A stretch of 64,000 nt of DNA from Bacteriovoracaceae bacterium (lineage in GTDB: Bacteria; Bdellovibrionota; Bacteriovoracia; Bacteriovoracales; Bacteriovoracaceae). Positions 26,657 through 33,647 of the stretch are shown here, piece after piece (the first letter of the stretch is position 1; each line of letters starts with the position of its first letter). The translations under genes and the position numbers were made by a program. The stretch spans positions 28,905 through 92,904 of the forward strand of contig JARXAH010000016.1 of NCBI GenBank assembly GCA_029865945.1. Direction: 5' to 3'. The notes below the pieces were generated by a model. It was not told the origin of the DNA. It saw only the letters and a list, made by a program, of their open reading frames with translations, and did not search any database.

Positions 26657-26690
26657 CTTAATTTACTTTTGGCCTCCAAAGTAAATTAAG
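26657..26690. terminator. Perfect 13-bp inverted repeat between convergent genes
   Basis: CTTAATTTACTTT (26657-26669) pairs exactly with AAAGTAAATTAAG (26678-26690) over an 8-nt loop. A third copy of CTTAATTTACTTT follows at 26698-26710, at the stop of the Fic gene. The stem is AT-rich, so a terminator role is likely but not certain; the third copy could form an alternative pairing. Confidence 0.5.
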
Positions 26691-26703
26691 GAAATCTCTT
26701 AAT

Positions 26704-27864
26704 TTACTTTTTTCTAGTTTTCATTGTGGTTTCGTTGTCAAATAATGCGAGATAAGCACTAAATACATAAATTCTATTCCGATGCCCGCCAGTCATTTCA
26801 TGTAGAATACCCATTTCTAGAAATTCTTTAGTAAGTGAGATGGCAGATTTTAATGTGATATCTAAACTTTTTTCGACTTCGCTCGCTGTAATGTTAGGTT
26901 TCTTATAAAGAAGCTGAATAAAATCTTTTCCCTTCTCGGCCCTACGACCCATTTTAAGAATTTTTCGATCAATTTGCTGGGAAAGTTTGATAATTTCTTT
27001 AAAAGTGAGGATACCATTTTCAGTCGTTTCAATAACTGCATTCAGAAAAAATTTAATCCAGTGGGACATATCATTTTGCTCTCTTACTCTTGAAAGTGCC
27101 TGGTAGTAAGAAGTTTTGTGCTTTTCAAAAAAAGCTGAAAGATAGAGACACGGACTTCTTAATAAGCCGTTACTGACAAGATAAAAAGTGATTAGAAGTC
27201 TACCGATTCTTCCATTACCATCAAGAAATGGATGGATAGTTTCAAATTGGTAGTGTGCGATGGCCACACGAATCATGTGAGGAACATTGGTCTCAAAATT
27301 ATGAAGAAAATTTTCGAGGTCACCCATTAGATCGGCAACATGGGTATGATGTGGTGGAATGTAGACAGCATCAGTCAATGAACTTCCTCCGATCCAGTTT
27401 TGACTGGATCTAAATTCTCCAGGTGCCTTGTGAGAACCGCGTACACCCTTTAAAAGAATTTCATGCATTTCCTTTAAGAGGCGATTTGAAAGTGGTAACT
27501 TTTCAAGTTTTTTGATTCCGTGATTCATCGCCTTGATATAATTTTGTACTTCTTGCCAGTCATTACGTTTTTCAGGTGATACATTCTCCTTCGACAAAAG
27601 CGCTTCATCCATTTCAGTCTTCGTTCCTTCTATCCTGCTAGAATAATGGGCCTCCTTCACGATGTGCATTTGAATAAAGAGGTCAATGTTTGGAATGAGA
27701 AGAGAATAAGCATTTAGTTCTCCAATACGACGAATGGCCGTTTCAAGGAGAACGTTGACTTGCCCCTCTTCCCAAACCCAATCATGATTAATATGAACTG
27801 GTCGAAAACTTTTATATTGGTACTGCTGATCAAATGTTCCAGATATGAAATCTTTTAAGTTCAC
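26704..27864 (-). CDS. Fic-family protein (predicted AMP transferase)
   Basis: The 386-residue protein has the Fic catalytic motif HPFLDGNGRIGR at residues 211-222, with the full HPFx(D/E)GNGRxxR pattern. Upstream, SSRIEG (residues 75-80) matches the (S/T)xxxE(G/N) autoinhibitory helix that blocks ATP binding in class II Fic proteins. The N-terminal Fic_N-type domain and a C-terminal winged helix (NITASEVEKSLDITLKSAI) are also present. Such proteins AMPylate or otherwise modify target proteins; the target is unknown. The gene stands alone, with no Fic antitoxin partner needed because the inhibitory helix is internal. Confidence 0.9.
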   Translation of the reverse strand: MNLKDFISGTFDQQYQYKSFRPVHINHDWVWEEGQVNVLLETAIRRIGELNAYSLLIPNIDLFIQMHIVKEAHYSSRIEGTKTEMDEALLSKENVSPEKRNDWQEVQNYIKAMNHGIKKLEKLPLSNRLLKEMHEILLKGVRGSHKAPGEFRSSQNWIGGSSLTDAVYIPPHHTHVADLMGDLENFLHNFETNVPHMIRVAIAHYQFETIHPFLDGNGRIGRLLITFYLVSNGLLRSPCLYLSAFFEKHKTSYYQALSRVREQNDMSHWIKFFLNAVIETTENGILTFKEIIKLSQQIDRKILKMGRRAEKGKDFIQLLYKKPNITASEVEKSLDITLKSAISLTKEFLEMGILHEMTGGHRNRIYVFSAYLALFDNETTMKTRKK

Positions 27865-28035
27865 TAGTACTCCTTAGGCATTTTTTCTTATAAAAAAAAT
27901 TCTAAATTTAAATTTCAAGTTTATCACGGAGTCAAGAACGGAGCAAAGTTGAAATAAGCGATTATCGATATTCATGGTCTTGCGGTATTTATGTCTAAAG
28001 ACGATATTACCGAGAGAGAAATAGGAAAATTAAGA

Positions 28036-28107
28036 ATGAAGTTTTTTGGTCGCGTCGGAAAGGTGGCGCTGGGAATTGATCGAAGCAATGACAAGAAAAA
28101 TCCCTAG
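28036..28107 (+). pseudogene. Degraded tail of a gene like the large Gly-rich protein
   Basis: A 23-codon frame reads GRVGKVALGI...NDKKNP and stop. It aligns with the last residues of the 941-residue protein (GRVGKAAPGSG ... NNKKNP), including the basic end. It lies 1.4 kb downstream, past the Fic gene, so it looks like the leftover 3' end of a second copy. The similarity is short but keeps the order of both blocks. A coincidence is possible. Confidence 0.45.
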
Positions 28108-28204
28108 GAAACTTAGTTAGGATTTTGTTTATTTTATCACTAATTTCAGAAAAATAAATAATAAATATAACCTCTTTAATGGGTGTTGAAACCTTTTTAA
28201 GAGG

Positions 28205-28233
28205 TTGATGTGTATTCAATAATGTAATACAAT
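28205..28233 (+). promoter_or_regulatory. Leaderless promoter of the winged-helix gene
   Basis: TTGATG (28205-28210), a 17-nt spacer and TACAAT (28228-28233) end 6 nt before the ATG at 28240. TGTATT (28211 region) and AATACA form an inverted repeat across the -10 box, and AACCTCTT/AAGAGGTT brackets the upstream side. No ribosome site is present. Confidence 0.5.
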
Positions 28234-28239
28234 TCCATT

Positions 28240-28593
28240 ATGCTAAACAAAATATTAGGCAGTGAAATTGCTATGAAGGCCATGTTTCATCTCATTCATT
28301 ATCACGAGATATATCCTTCTGCTGTGGCAAAAGATTACAAACTCACCTTAAGTGCTGTTCAAAAACAATTTGCCCGCTTCGAAGAGGCCGGGATCCTTGT
28401 TTCTAAACTTGTTGGAAAAACGCGAGTTTATATGTTTAATAAAAAGTCAAAAATATCAAATGCCTTTTTTGAGTTTGTAAAACTTTACTACGATGGTTTA
28501 AGTATTTCTGATAAAGAAAAAATATTCTCCGAAAGGAGACGCCCTCGTAGACTAGGAAAGACCGTTGTTAAGAAGATAGTGCTTGGAAATTAA
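28240..28593 (+). CDS. Winged-helix DNA-binding regulator
   Basis: The 117-residue protein has an ArsR-like winged helix (YPSAVAKDYKLTLSAVQKQ is the helix-turn-helix, then FARFEEAGILVSKLVGKTRV is the wing) and a short basic end. It is typical of small regulators linked to nucleotidyltransferase or toxin modules, and it lies directly upstream of a nucleotidyltransferase fragment and a HEPN-MNT pair. Autoregulation of its palindrome-rich promoter is a reasonable guess. Confidence 0.75.
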   Translation: MLNKILGSEIAMKAMFHLIHYHEIYPSAVAKDYKLTLSAVQKQFARFEEAGILVSKLVGKTRVYMFNKKSKISNAFFEFVKLYYDGLSISDKEKIFSERRRPRRLGKTVVKKIVLGN

Positions 28594-28609
28594 TTTAACA
28601 ACTTGCTAA

Positions 28610-28864
28610 GAAAAAGAACTATGGCATGATGTCGCGGTTCACTTAAAGAAAAAAGGAATCGACACCGTTTTAGTCGGAGGAGCAGTTGTTTCAATATATA
28701 CCGATGGTGCCTACCAATCAGGTGATCTTGATTTTGTGAAACTAGACTTATTCACAAGTAAGCTCGAAGACGCTATGAAAGAGATAAACTTTAAAAAACT
28801 TGGCCGTACTTACAAACTTGAAACGTTAACTTGGTGTATGATAGGAAAAATATATGTCGAATAA
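28610..28864 (+). pseudogene. Fragment of a nucleotidyltransferase-like gene
   Basis: After a stop at 28607-28609, a frame without any start codon encodes LWHDVAVHLKKKGIDTVLVGG, then SIYTDGAYQSGDLDFV, the VGG...SxDxD motif of the DUF6036/nucleotidyltransferase superfamily. It continues for about 40 more residues and stops at 28864, 11 nt inside the HEPN gene. The usual C-terminal part is missing. It looks like a gene truncated at both ends. The upstream winged-helix gene is probably its former partner. Confidence 0.6.
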
Positions 28865-29255
28865 ATCACGTGCGTTTGATTGGTTCCTTCAGGCCCAAGA
28901 TGATTGGAAATTCGCCAATTTTGGAATGCAAAATTCTCATTTTTCTCAAGTTTGTTTTATTGCACAGCAAGCTGCAGAAAAAGCAATTAAGGCCCTTGCT
29001 TATGATAGAAATTTAGAAGTGAAAGGTCATTCCATTACCATTATTGCAGGCATATTAAAAGTTAATGGTGAAATTGAAGCTGCAGGAAGACTATTAGATC
29101 AGTATTATATTTCAGCAAGGTATCCTGATTCGCTTCCAGCTGGTGCTCCTTTTCAATTTATTTCTAAAGATCAGGCCCAAGAGGCCCTCGCTAAGTCATG
29201 GATTGTTTTAGAATTTGTTCAAAAATATTTAAATAATAAATCTCATGAAGACTGA
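28854..29255 (+). CDS. HEPN-domain protein of a HEPN-MNT module
   Basis: The 133-residue protein matches the HEPN family: FDWFLQAQDDWKFANFGM, FIAQQAAEKAIKALAYDR and the RYPDSLPAGAPF segment. An R-x6-H arrangement (DRNLEVKGH) occurs, but I cannot say that it is the RNase motif. HEPN proteins paired with MNT nucleotidyltransferases act as toxin and antitoxin, where the MNT partner AMPylates the toxin. The downstream gene overlaps by 11 nt. AGGAA lies before the ATG. Confidence 0.85.
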   Translation: MSNKSRAFDWFLQAQDDWKFANFGMQNSHFSQVCFIAQQAAEKAIKALAYDRNLEVKGHSITIIAGILKVNGEIEAAGRLLDQYYISARYPDSLPAGAPFQFISKDQAQEALAKSWIVLEFVQKYLNNKSHED

Positions 29256-29607
29256 AGTAAAAGCAAAAGAAGTCCCTATTTTTTTCAAGCAAGATCTCGC
29301 TTCAATGATGAAACAGTTACATTCCTTGCTTATGGATAAAAAAATTCAAGAATCCTATCTCTTTGGAAGTGTGGCCTTGGGGACGCAAAATAGTGATAGT
29401 GACTTAGATATGATTATTGTGATGGATACTACTTTGCCGTTTTTTAATCGTCATCAACTTTTTCCTGAACTCTATCGGCTTGGTGTTCCGATTGATCTTC
29501 TCATCTATACGCCAGATGAATTTAAAAAACTAAAGTTTGAAGGTCAAAATTCAAAAGTAGGATTTTGGAGTTCCGTGGTAAAGCAAATGGTAAAAATCTA
29601 TCCGTAA
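29245..29607 (+). CDS. MNT-type nucleotidyltransferase, antitoxin of the HEPN module
   Basis: The 120-residue protein has the minimal nucleotidyltransferase motif YLFGSVALGTQNSDSDLDMI (GSx10DxD), with the second acidic part in VPIDLLIY. Members of this family transfer AMP to tyrosines of the HEPN partner and so neutralise it. Its start overlaps the HEPN gene by 11 nt, as expected for coupled expression. The module ends about 100 nt before an ATPase gene. Confidence 0.85.
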   Translation: MKTEVKAKEVPIFFKQDLASMMKQLHSLLMDKKIQESYLFGSVALGTQNSDSDLDMIIVMDTTLPFFNRHQLFPELYRLGVPIDLLIYTPDEFKKLKFEGQNSKVGFWSSVVKQMVKIYP

Positions 29608-29666
29608 ATTTTATGCGGGTTTTTCCTCTATTTTATGAATCCGTGAAAGGGCAAAAATGGCCGTCT

Positions 29667-29696
29667 TTGACAATTTGCGGTTGACAGTAGTAATCT
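29667..29696 (+). promoter_or_regulatory. Leaderless promoter of a DUF4143 ATPase gene
   Basis: TTGACA (29667-29672), an 18-nt spacer and TAATCT (29691-29696) stop 7 nt before the ATG at 29704. A second TTGACA lies at 29681-29686 within the spacer, making a direct repeat. There is no ribosome site. Confidence 0.55.
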
Positions 29697-29703
29697 GCCA
29701 AAT

Positions 29704-30900
29704 ATGTGGATTAAAAGAGATATTTCTCATATTTTACAAAAAAATCAAGATTTTATTCAAATCTTAATTGGGCCAAGACAATGCGGAAAATCGAGTCTTC
29801 TTCACAACTTAAGTAAAGATTTCGGCCAAAATGGTGAGGAATTCGTTGAACTAAGTATGGACGACTTAAATCTCAGAAAACTGGCCTTAGAAGATCCCCA
29901 AGGCCTTCTCGATCAATATGACGGAAAAAAACTTATCATCGATGAAGCGCAACTCGCACCAGAAATTTTCTATGCTTTGAAAAGAAAAATTGATCTCCTC
30001 AAACGGGCCCATCACAGACGAGAAATTATGTTTCGCCTCACAGGATCAAATCAAATATTGATGGATAGGTCAGTGAAAGAAAGTTTGGCGGGACGGGCCA
30101 GCTATTTTGATCTCAATACCCTTTCGGTCGCAGAAATTCTGGCCGCAGGTGGAAACACATCGATGGCAGAAATTTTATTTAAAGGTGGATGGCCAGAATT
30201 GTACACTGACCCCACGATCTCCACTAAAAAATACTTAGATGACTACATCAGAACTTATGTGGAAAAAGATATTGTTCTTGCGGCCGGGATTCAAAAACAA
30301 AATGAGTTTATTCGCTTTGCTCAGCTGCTTGCAGGAAGAACAGGTCACCAATTAAATTTTTCAGAATTGAGTAAAGAGGTAGGTGTCAGTAATGAAACGA
30401 TTCATGATTGGACATCGATCTTAGAGCGAATGAAAATGATCGCCCTAGTGCCTCCCTATTTTTCTAACCAATCTAAGCGACTAGTTAAGGCACCGCGAGT
30501 CTATTTTCTTGATACCGGTTTGGCGTGCCGCCTGCAAGGGCATAGTGAGATTGCCCCACTCTTGAGCTCTCCCCAGTTGGGCCACTTATTTGAAACTCTG
30601 GTTTTTGGTGAGATCTATAAAACGGCAAAAAATTTCGATCGCGATTGGAAAATTTTCCACTGGAGAACGCGTGACGGTGAAGAAGTGGATTTTCTCATCC
30701 AAATGGAAAATCAAAAATTTCTTTTTCTCGAGGCAAAAGTTTCGTTTCAAATGTTAGACGGCAACAAAAAATTGGTGGAAGCAAAAAAAGTGTTTAAAGA
30801 TGGTCTACCTCCTCGTTTTTTATGCCACATGAGTGGAGATCAAATACTAGGTCACGCAGTGCCGATAAAATATCTCAGAGATTTTTTACTTAACCAATAG
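29704..30900 (+). CDS. AAA ATPase with DUF4143 domain (group A)
   Basis: The 398-residue protein has Walker A GPRQCGKSS, Walker B LIIDEAQLAPEIF, RLTGSNQILMDRSVKESLAG and the DUF4143 end GEEVDFLIQ then FLEAKVSF. It is the close paralogue of 13579-14769, with matching blocks such as GGWPELYTDP and VEKDIVLAAGIQK. It starts at the first ATG after its promoter, without a leader. The role is unknown. Its neighbours (HEPN-MNT upstream, two group C ATPases downstream) suggest a defence or selfish-element island, but that is inference. Confidence 0.85.
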   Translation: MWIKRDISHILQKNQDFIQILIGPRQCGKSSLLHNLSKDFGQNGEEFVELSMDDLNLRKLALEDPQGLLDQYDGKKLIIDEAQLAPEIFYALKRKIDLLKRAHHRREIMFRLTGSNQILMDRSVKESLAGRASYFDLNTLSVAEILAAGGNTSMAEILFKGGWPELYTDPTISTKKYLDDYIRTYVEKDIVLAAGIQKQNEFIRFAQLLAGRTGHQLNFSELSKEVGVSNETIHDWTSILERMKMIALVPPYFSNQSKRLVKAPRVYFLDTGLACRLQGHSEIAPLLSSPQLGHLFETLVFGEIYKTAKNFDRDWKIFHWRTRDGEEVDFLIQMENQKFLFLEAKVSFQMLDGNKKLVEAKKVFKDGLPPRFLCHMSGDQILGHAVPIKYLRDFLLNQ

Positions 30901-30901
30901 T

Positions 30902-30950
30902 ATTACTTGCATTACTCGCATTACTCGCATTACTCGCATTACTAGTATTA
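30902..30950. repeat. Short 9-bp tandem repeat
   Basis: GCATTACTC is repeated about four times with edge variants, immediately after the stop of the group A ATPase gene. It has no spacer structure and cannot be a CRISPR array. It is a candidate variable-number repeat. Confidence 0.75.
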
Positions 30951-30976
30951 GTGAAATAATGGTTAAAAAAATGGAT

Positions 30977-31045
30977 CGTAAATTTTACTAAGTAGTAAAT
31001 TTTACGATCGTAAAATTTGACAACTAGTAAAATTTACGCGATACT
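30977..31045 (+). promoter_or_regulatory. Promoter with nested palindromic operators
   Basis: TTGACA (31017-31022), a 17-nt spacer and GATACT (31040-31045) form the promoter, 9 nt before the ATG at 31055. A perfect 22-bp palindrome (30997-31018, centred on GATC) overlaps the -35 box. An outer perfect 14-bp inverted repeat (30977-30990 with 31025-31038) brackets it and lies in the spacer. The shared core is GTAAATTTTAC. This reads as a strong repressor site. Confidence 0.7.
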
Positions 31046-31054
31046 GATCTCAAT

Positions 31055-32275
31055 ATGAAGCTTAATCACAAGCAATATCTATGGTCTCTCAAAAATCCAC
31101 TTTTTCCTGAGCATATGTCTTTTATCGCTGGGCCAAGACAGTCTGGAAAAACTACCATGGCACTGCAATTCCTAAAAGAAGCAGGTCTTGATAAGACCGA
31201 TTATTATTTTAATTGGGACAGGATAGATGTTCGTCGCAAATTTAAAGACAACATTGATTGGCTTTCCACTCTGAAAAAGGAAAAAAAAGGTGGCAAGCGA
31301 CCTATTCTCATCTTCGATGAAATTCATAAAGTAAGACAGTGGAAAAGATTACTAAAAGGAATTTATGACGAATACCGCAAAGATTTTCAATTCATCATCA
31401 CTGGAAGTGGGAGGTTGGATTATTTTCAGCGAGGAGGAGATTCACTTGCAGGTCGATTTGATCTCTATCAACTGATGCCTTTTAGTCCAGCAGAATGCAC
31501 GAATGAAAAATCCTCTTTCGTCCATCTTACGATTGAAAAAATTTTGGCCGCAAACCCACTACATGATGATTTGATTACTCACTGGGAAATGACAGGTGGT
31601 TTTCCGGAACCATTTTTATCTGGAAGTGAACAAAAATCTAGATATTGGTGGAAGCAGTATTTAATTCGGGTGACGGAAGAAGATTTGCGTGATCTTACGA
31701 GATTGGAATCAGTGGATTTAATGAGAGACATACTGGCCATCCTTCCTGCAAAAATATCTTCGCCACTATCCATTGAGTCGGTTCGGCGCGATGTTGAAAC
31801 TTCTTTTGCTACTGCAAAACGATATTTGGCCACTTTAAATCAGCTCTACATCCTTTTTGAGGTTTCTCCTTACTCAAAAAAAATTCATCGTGCTATTGCT
31901 AAAGAAAAAAAATGTTATTTCTACCATCATCCAGCAGTCATTGATGATGGTGCCCGCTTTGAAAATATGGTGGCACTCATTTTAAAGAAATGGGTTCTTG
32001 AAAGAAATGAAAAGGCCGAAGGCGAATTTGTACTAAATTATTTACGAGATCAAGACAGAAGAGAAGTAGATTTTATTTTATTAAAGGAAGGTGTCCCTTA
32101 CTTCCTCATTGAATGCAAGCGAAGTGATACGTCACTCTCACCTAGTTTAGTTTTTTATTCCCATAAATTAAATATTCCTGGAATTCAGGTGGTCCGTTCT
32201 AAAGGATACAACCTAAAAAAAAGTGATCTATTGGCCGTTGTCTCCATTCATTACTTGGCGAGTGTTTTAGGGTAA
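31055..32275 (+). CDS. AAA ATPase with DUF4143-like domain (group C)
   Basis: The 406-residue protein has Walker A GPRQSGKTTMA, Walker B ILIFDEIHKVRQWKRLLKG, a sensor ITGSGRLDYFQRGGDSLAGR and a C-terminal RREVDFILLKEGVPYFLIE then CKRSD. That end keeps the D...E-x-K nuclease-fold pattern. Group C differs from A and B by the E-I-H-K-x-x-x-W motif after Walker B. Its paralogue follows at 32382. The start is close to the transcript start, with only about 3 nt of leader. No cellular role is known for this family. Confidence 0.85.
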   Translation: MKLNHKQYLWSLKNPLFPEHMSFIAGPRQSGKTTMALQFLKEAGLDKTDYYFNWDRIDVRRKFKDNIDWLSTLKKEKKGGKRPILIFDEIHKVRQWKRLLKGIYDEYRKDFQFIITGSGRLDYFQRGGDSLAGRFDLYQLMPFSPAECTNEKSSFVHLTIEKILAANPLHDDLITHWEMTGGFPEPFLSGSEQKSRYWWKQYLIRVTEEDLRDLTRLESVDLMRDILAILPAKISSPLSIESVRRDVETSFATAKRYLATLNQLYILFEVSPYSKKIHRAIAKEKKCYFYHHPAVIDDGARFENMVALILKKWVLERNEKAEGEFVLNYLRDQDRREVDFILLKEGVPYFLIECKRSDTSLSPSLVFYSHKLNIPGIQVVRSKGYNLKKSDLLAVVSIHYLASVLG

Positions 32276-32311
32276 TGATTTTAAGATATTTTGAGTAAAA
32301 TGAGTAAATGG

Positions 32312-32376
32312 CAGTGCACTGTAAATTACTCATGAGTAAATTACACTTGACTGTAATTTACTAACAGTCGTAAAAT
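32312..32376 (+). promoter_or_regulatory. Promoter with several palindromes for the second group C ATPase
   Basis: TTGACT (32347-32352), an 18-nt spacer and TAAAAT (32371-32376) end 5 nt before the ATG at 32382. AGTAAATTACA (32335-32345) and TGTAATTTACT (32352-32362) form an inverted repeat around the -35 box. Two further perfect palindromes (CAGTGCACTG, 32312-32321; TTACTCATGAGTAA, 32326-32339) lie just upstream. The GTAAATTAC core resembles the operator of the preceding paralogue. Confidence 0.6.
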
Positions 32377-32381
32377 AAGGA

Positions 32382-33521
32382 ATGACAAAAAACATAGGTC
32401 GATATTTAGTTCCGGTCATGAATGAATTTTTAGAAAATCGAATGGTATTTGTCGGCGGGCCAAGGCAAGTAGGGAAGACGACCATGTGCCTTAGTTTTCT
32501 TCGCAAACCCACAATAAATAGTGAGGCCTACTTAAATTGGGACGATTTGCCATCGAGAGATCAGTTAAAAAATGCGATACTGCCCGTCAGTGAAAAGATT
32601 ATTTGCATAGATGAAATTCATAAGTATAAATTGTGGCGCTCGCTCATTAAGGGTATGTACGATAAGAAAAAAAATATTTATAAATTTATTGTCACTGGAT
32701 CGGCGCGGCTTGATCATTATCGTAAAGAGGGAGATTCATTACTGGGCAGATACCGTTATTTGCGCCTCCATCCTTTGTCGCTTGGCGAGCTTAAAAAATA
32801 TGATTCCACTACCATCCAGCTTCTACTCAAATTTGGGGGATTTCCGGAACCCTTTTTTAATGGAACAGAGAAAAATTGGAAACTTTGGCAGAGAGAAAGA
32901 AGTTATCGAATCATCTACGATGACATCAGAGATTTAGAGCGAGTCAAAGAAATTTCTTCACTTGAGTTATTAGCAGATGCGTTGCCGCAAAGAGTGGGGT
33001 CACCACTTTCCATAAATAATTTAAGTCAGGATCTTGAAGCTCATCATGCTACCATGAAAAATTGGTTACAAATTCTTGATAATGTTTATTTCTCCTTTCG
33101 GATCCCCCCTTTTGGTGCGCCTAAGCTACGGGCCGTCAAAAAAGAACAAAAACTTTATCTCTGGGATTGGAGTTCCATCGAAGATATTGGTATCAAATTT
33201 GAAAACATGGTGGCCTCTCAGTTATTAAAATATTGTCACTTCTTGGAAGATTCTGAGGGAGAGAAAATGGAATTGCGGTTTTTGCGAGATCACGACAAGA
33301 GGGAAATTGATTTTGTTGTTCTCAAAAATAAGATTCCCATTTTTGCTGTGGAATGCAAAACAGGCGAGCGATCTTTATCGCCACATATAAAATATTTTCA
33401 AACAAGAACAAGCATTAAGCACTTCTATCAAGTTCATCTTGGTACAAAACATCAGAAAATTGATGACCAAACAACCATCATCCCATTCGGACAATTCTGC
33501 AAAGAGTTAAATCTGCCCTAG
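32382..33521 (+). CDS. AAA ATPase with DUF4143-like domain (group C)
   Basis: The 379-residue protein has Walker A GPRQVGKTTMCLSF, Walker B IICIDEIHKYKLWRSLIKG, VTGSARLDHYRKEGDSLLGR and the end KREIDFVVLKNKIPIFAVE then CKTGERSLSP. It is the paralogue of 31055-32275, from which it is separated by 106 nt of palindrome-rich promoter. It is leaderless. It is the last of six ATPase genes of this type in the window, all on the plus strand. Confidence 0.85.
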   Translation: MTKNIGRYLVPVMNEFLENRMVFVGGPRQVGKTTMCLSFLRKPTINSEAYLNWDDLPSRDQLKNAILPVSEKIICIDEIHKYKLWRSLIKGMYDKKKNIYKFIVTGSARLDHYRKEGDSLLGRYRYLRLHPLSLGELKKYDSTTIQLLLKFGGFPEPFFNGTEKNWKLWQRERSYRIIYDDIRDLERVKEISSLELLADALPQRVGSPLSINNLSQDLEAHHATMKNWLQILDNVYFSFRIPPFGAPKLRAVKKEQKLYLWDWSSIEDIGIKFENMVASQLLKYCHFLEDSEGEKMELRFLRDHDKREIDFVVLKNKIPIFAVECKTGERSLSPHIKYFQTRTSIKHFYQVHLGTKHQKIDDQTTIIPFGQFCKELNLP

Positions 33522-33647
33522 GTGTCAGTACTTTTATAGTCATGGGAATTTGGTTTTCAGGGTAGTGGATGATGTTCCAAACTAAAAGTTTAGAACGCGT
33601 ATGGATATACGACGACGTCGAATGCGCATGGCTATGCGATCGTTTCT

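Noticed and set aside
28831..29016. Open frame overlapping the HEPN gene in another frame
   Set aside because: The HEPN protein homology is clear in the frame starting at 28854.
30902..30950. Possible CRISPR-like array
   Set aside because: The 9-bp units are contiguous with no spacers, and no cas genes are nearby.
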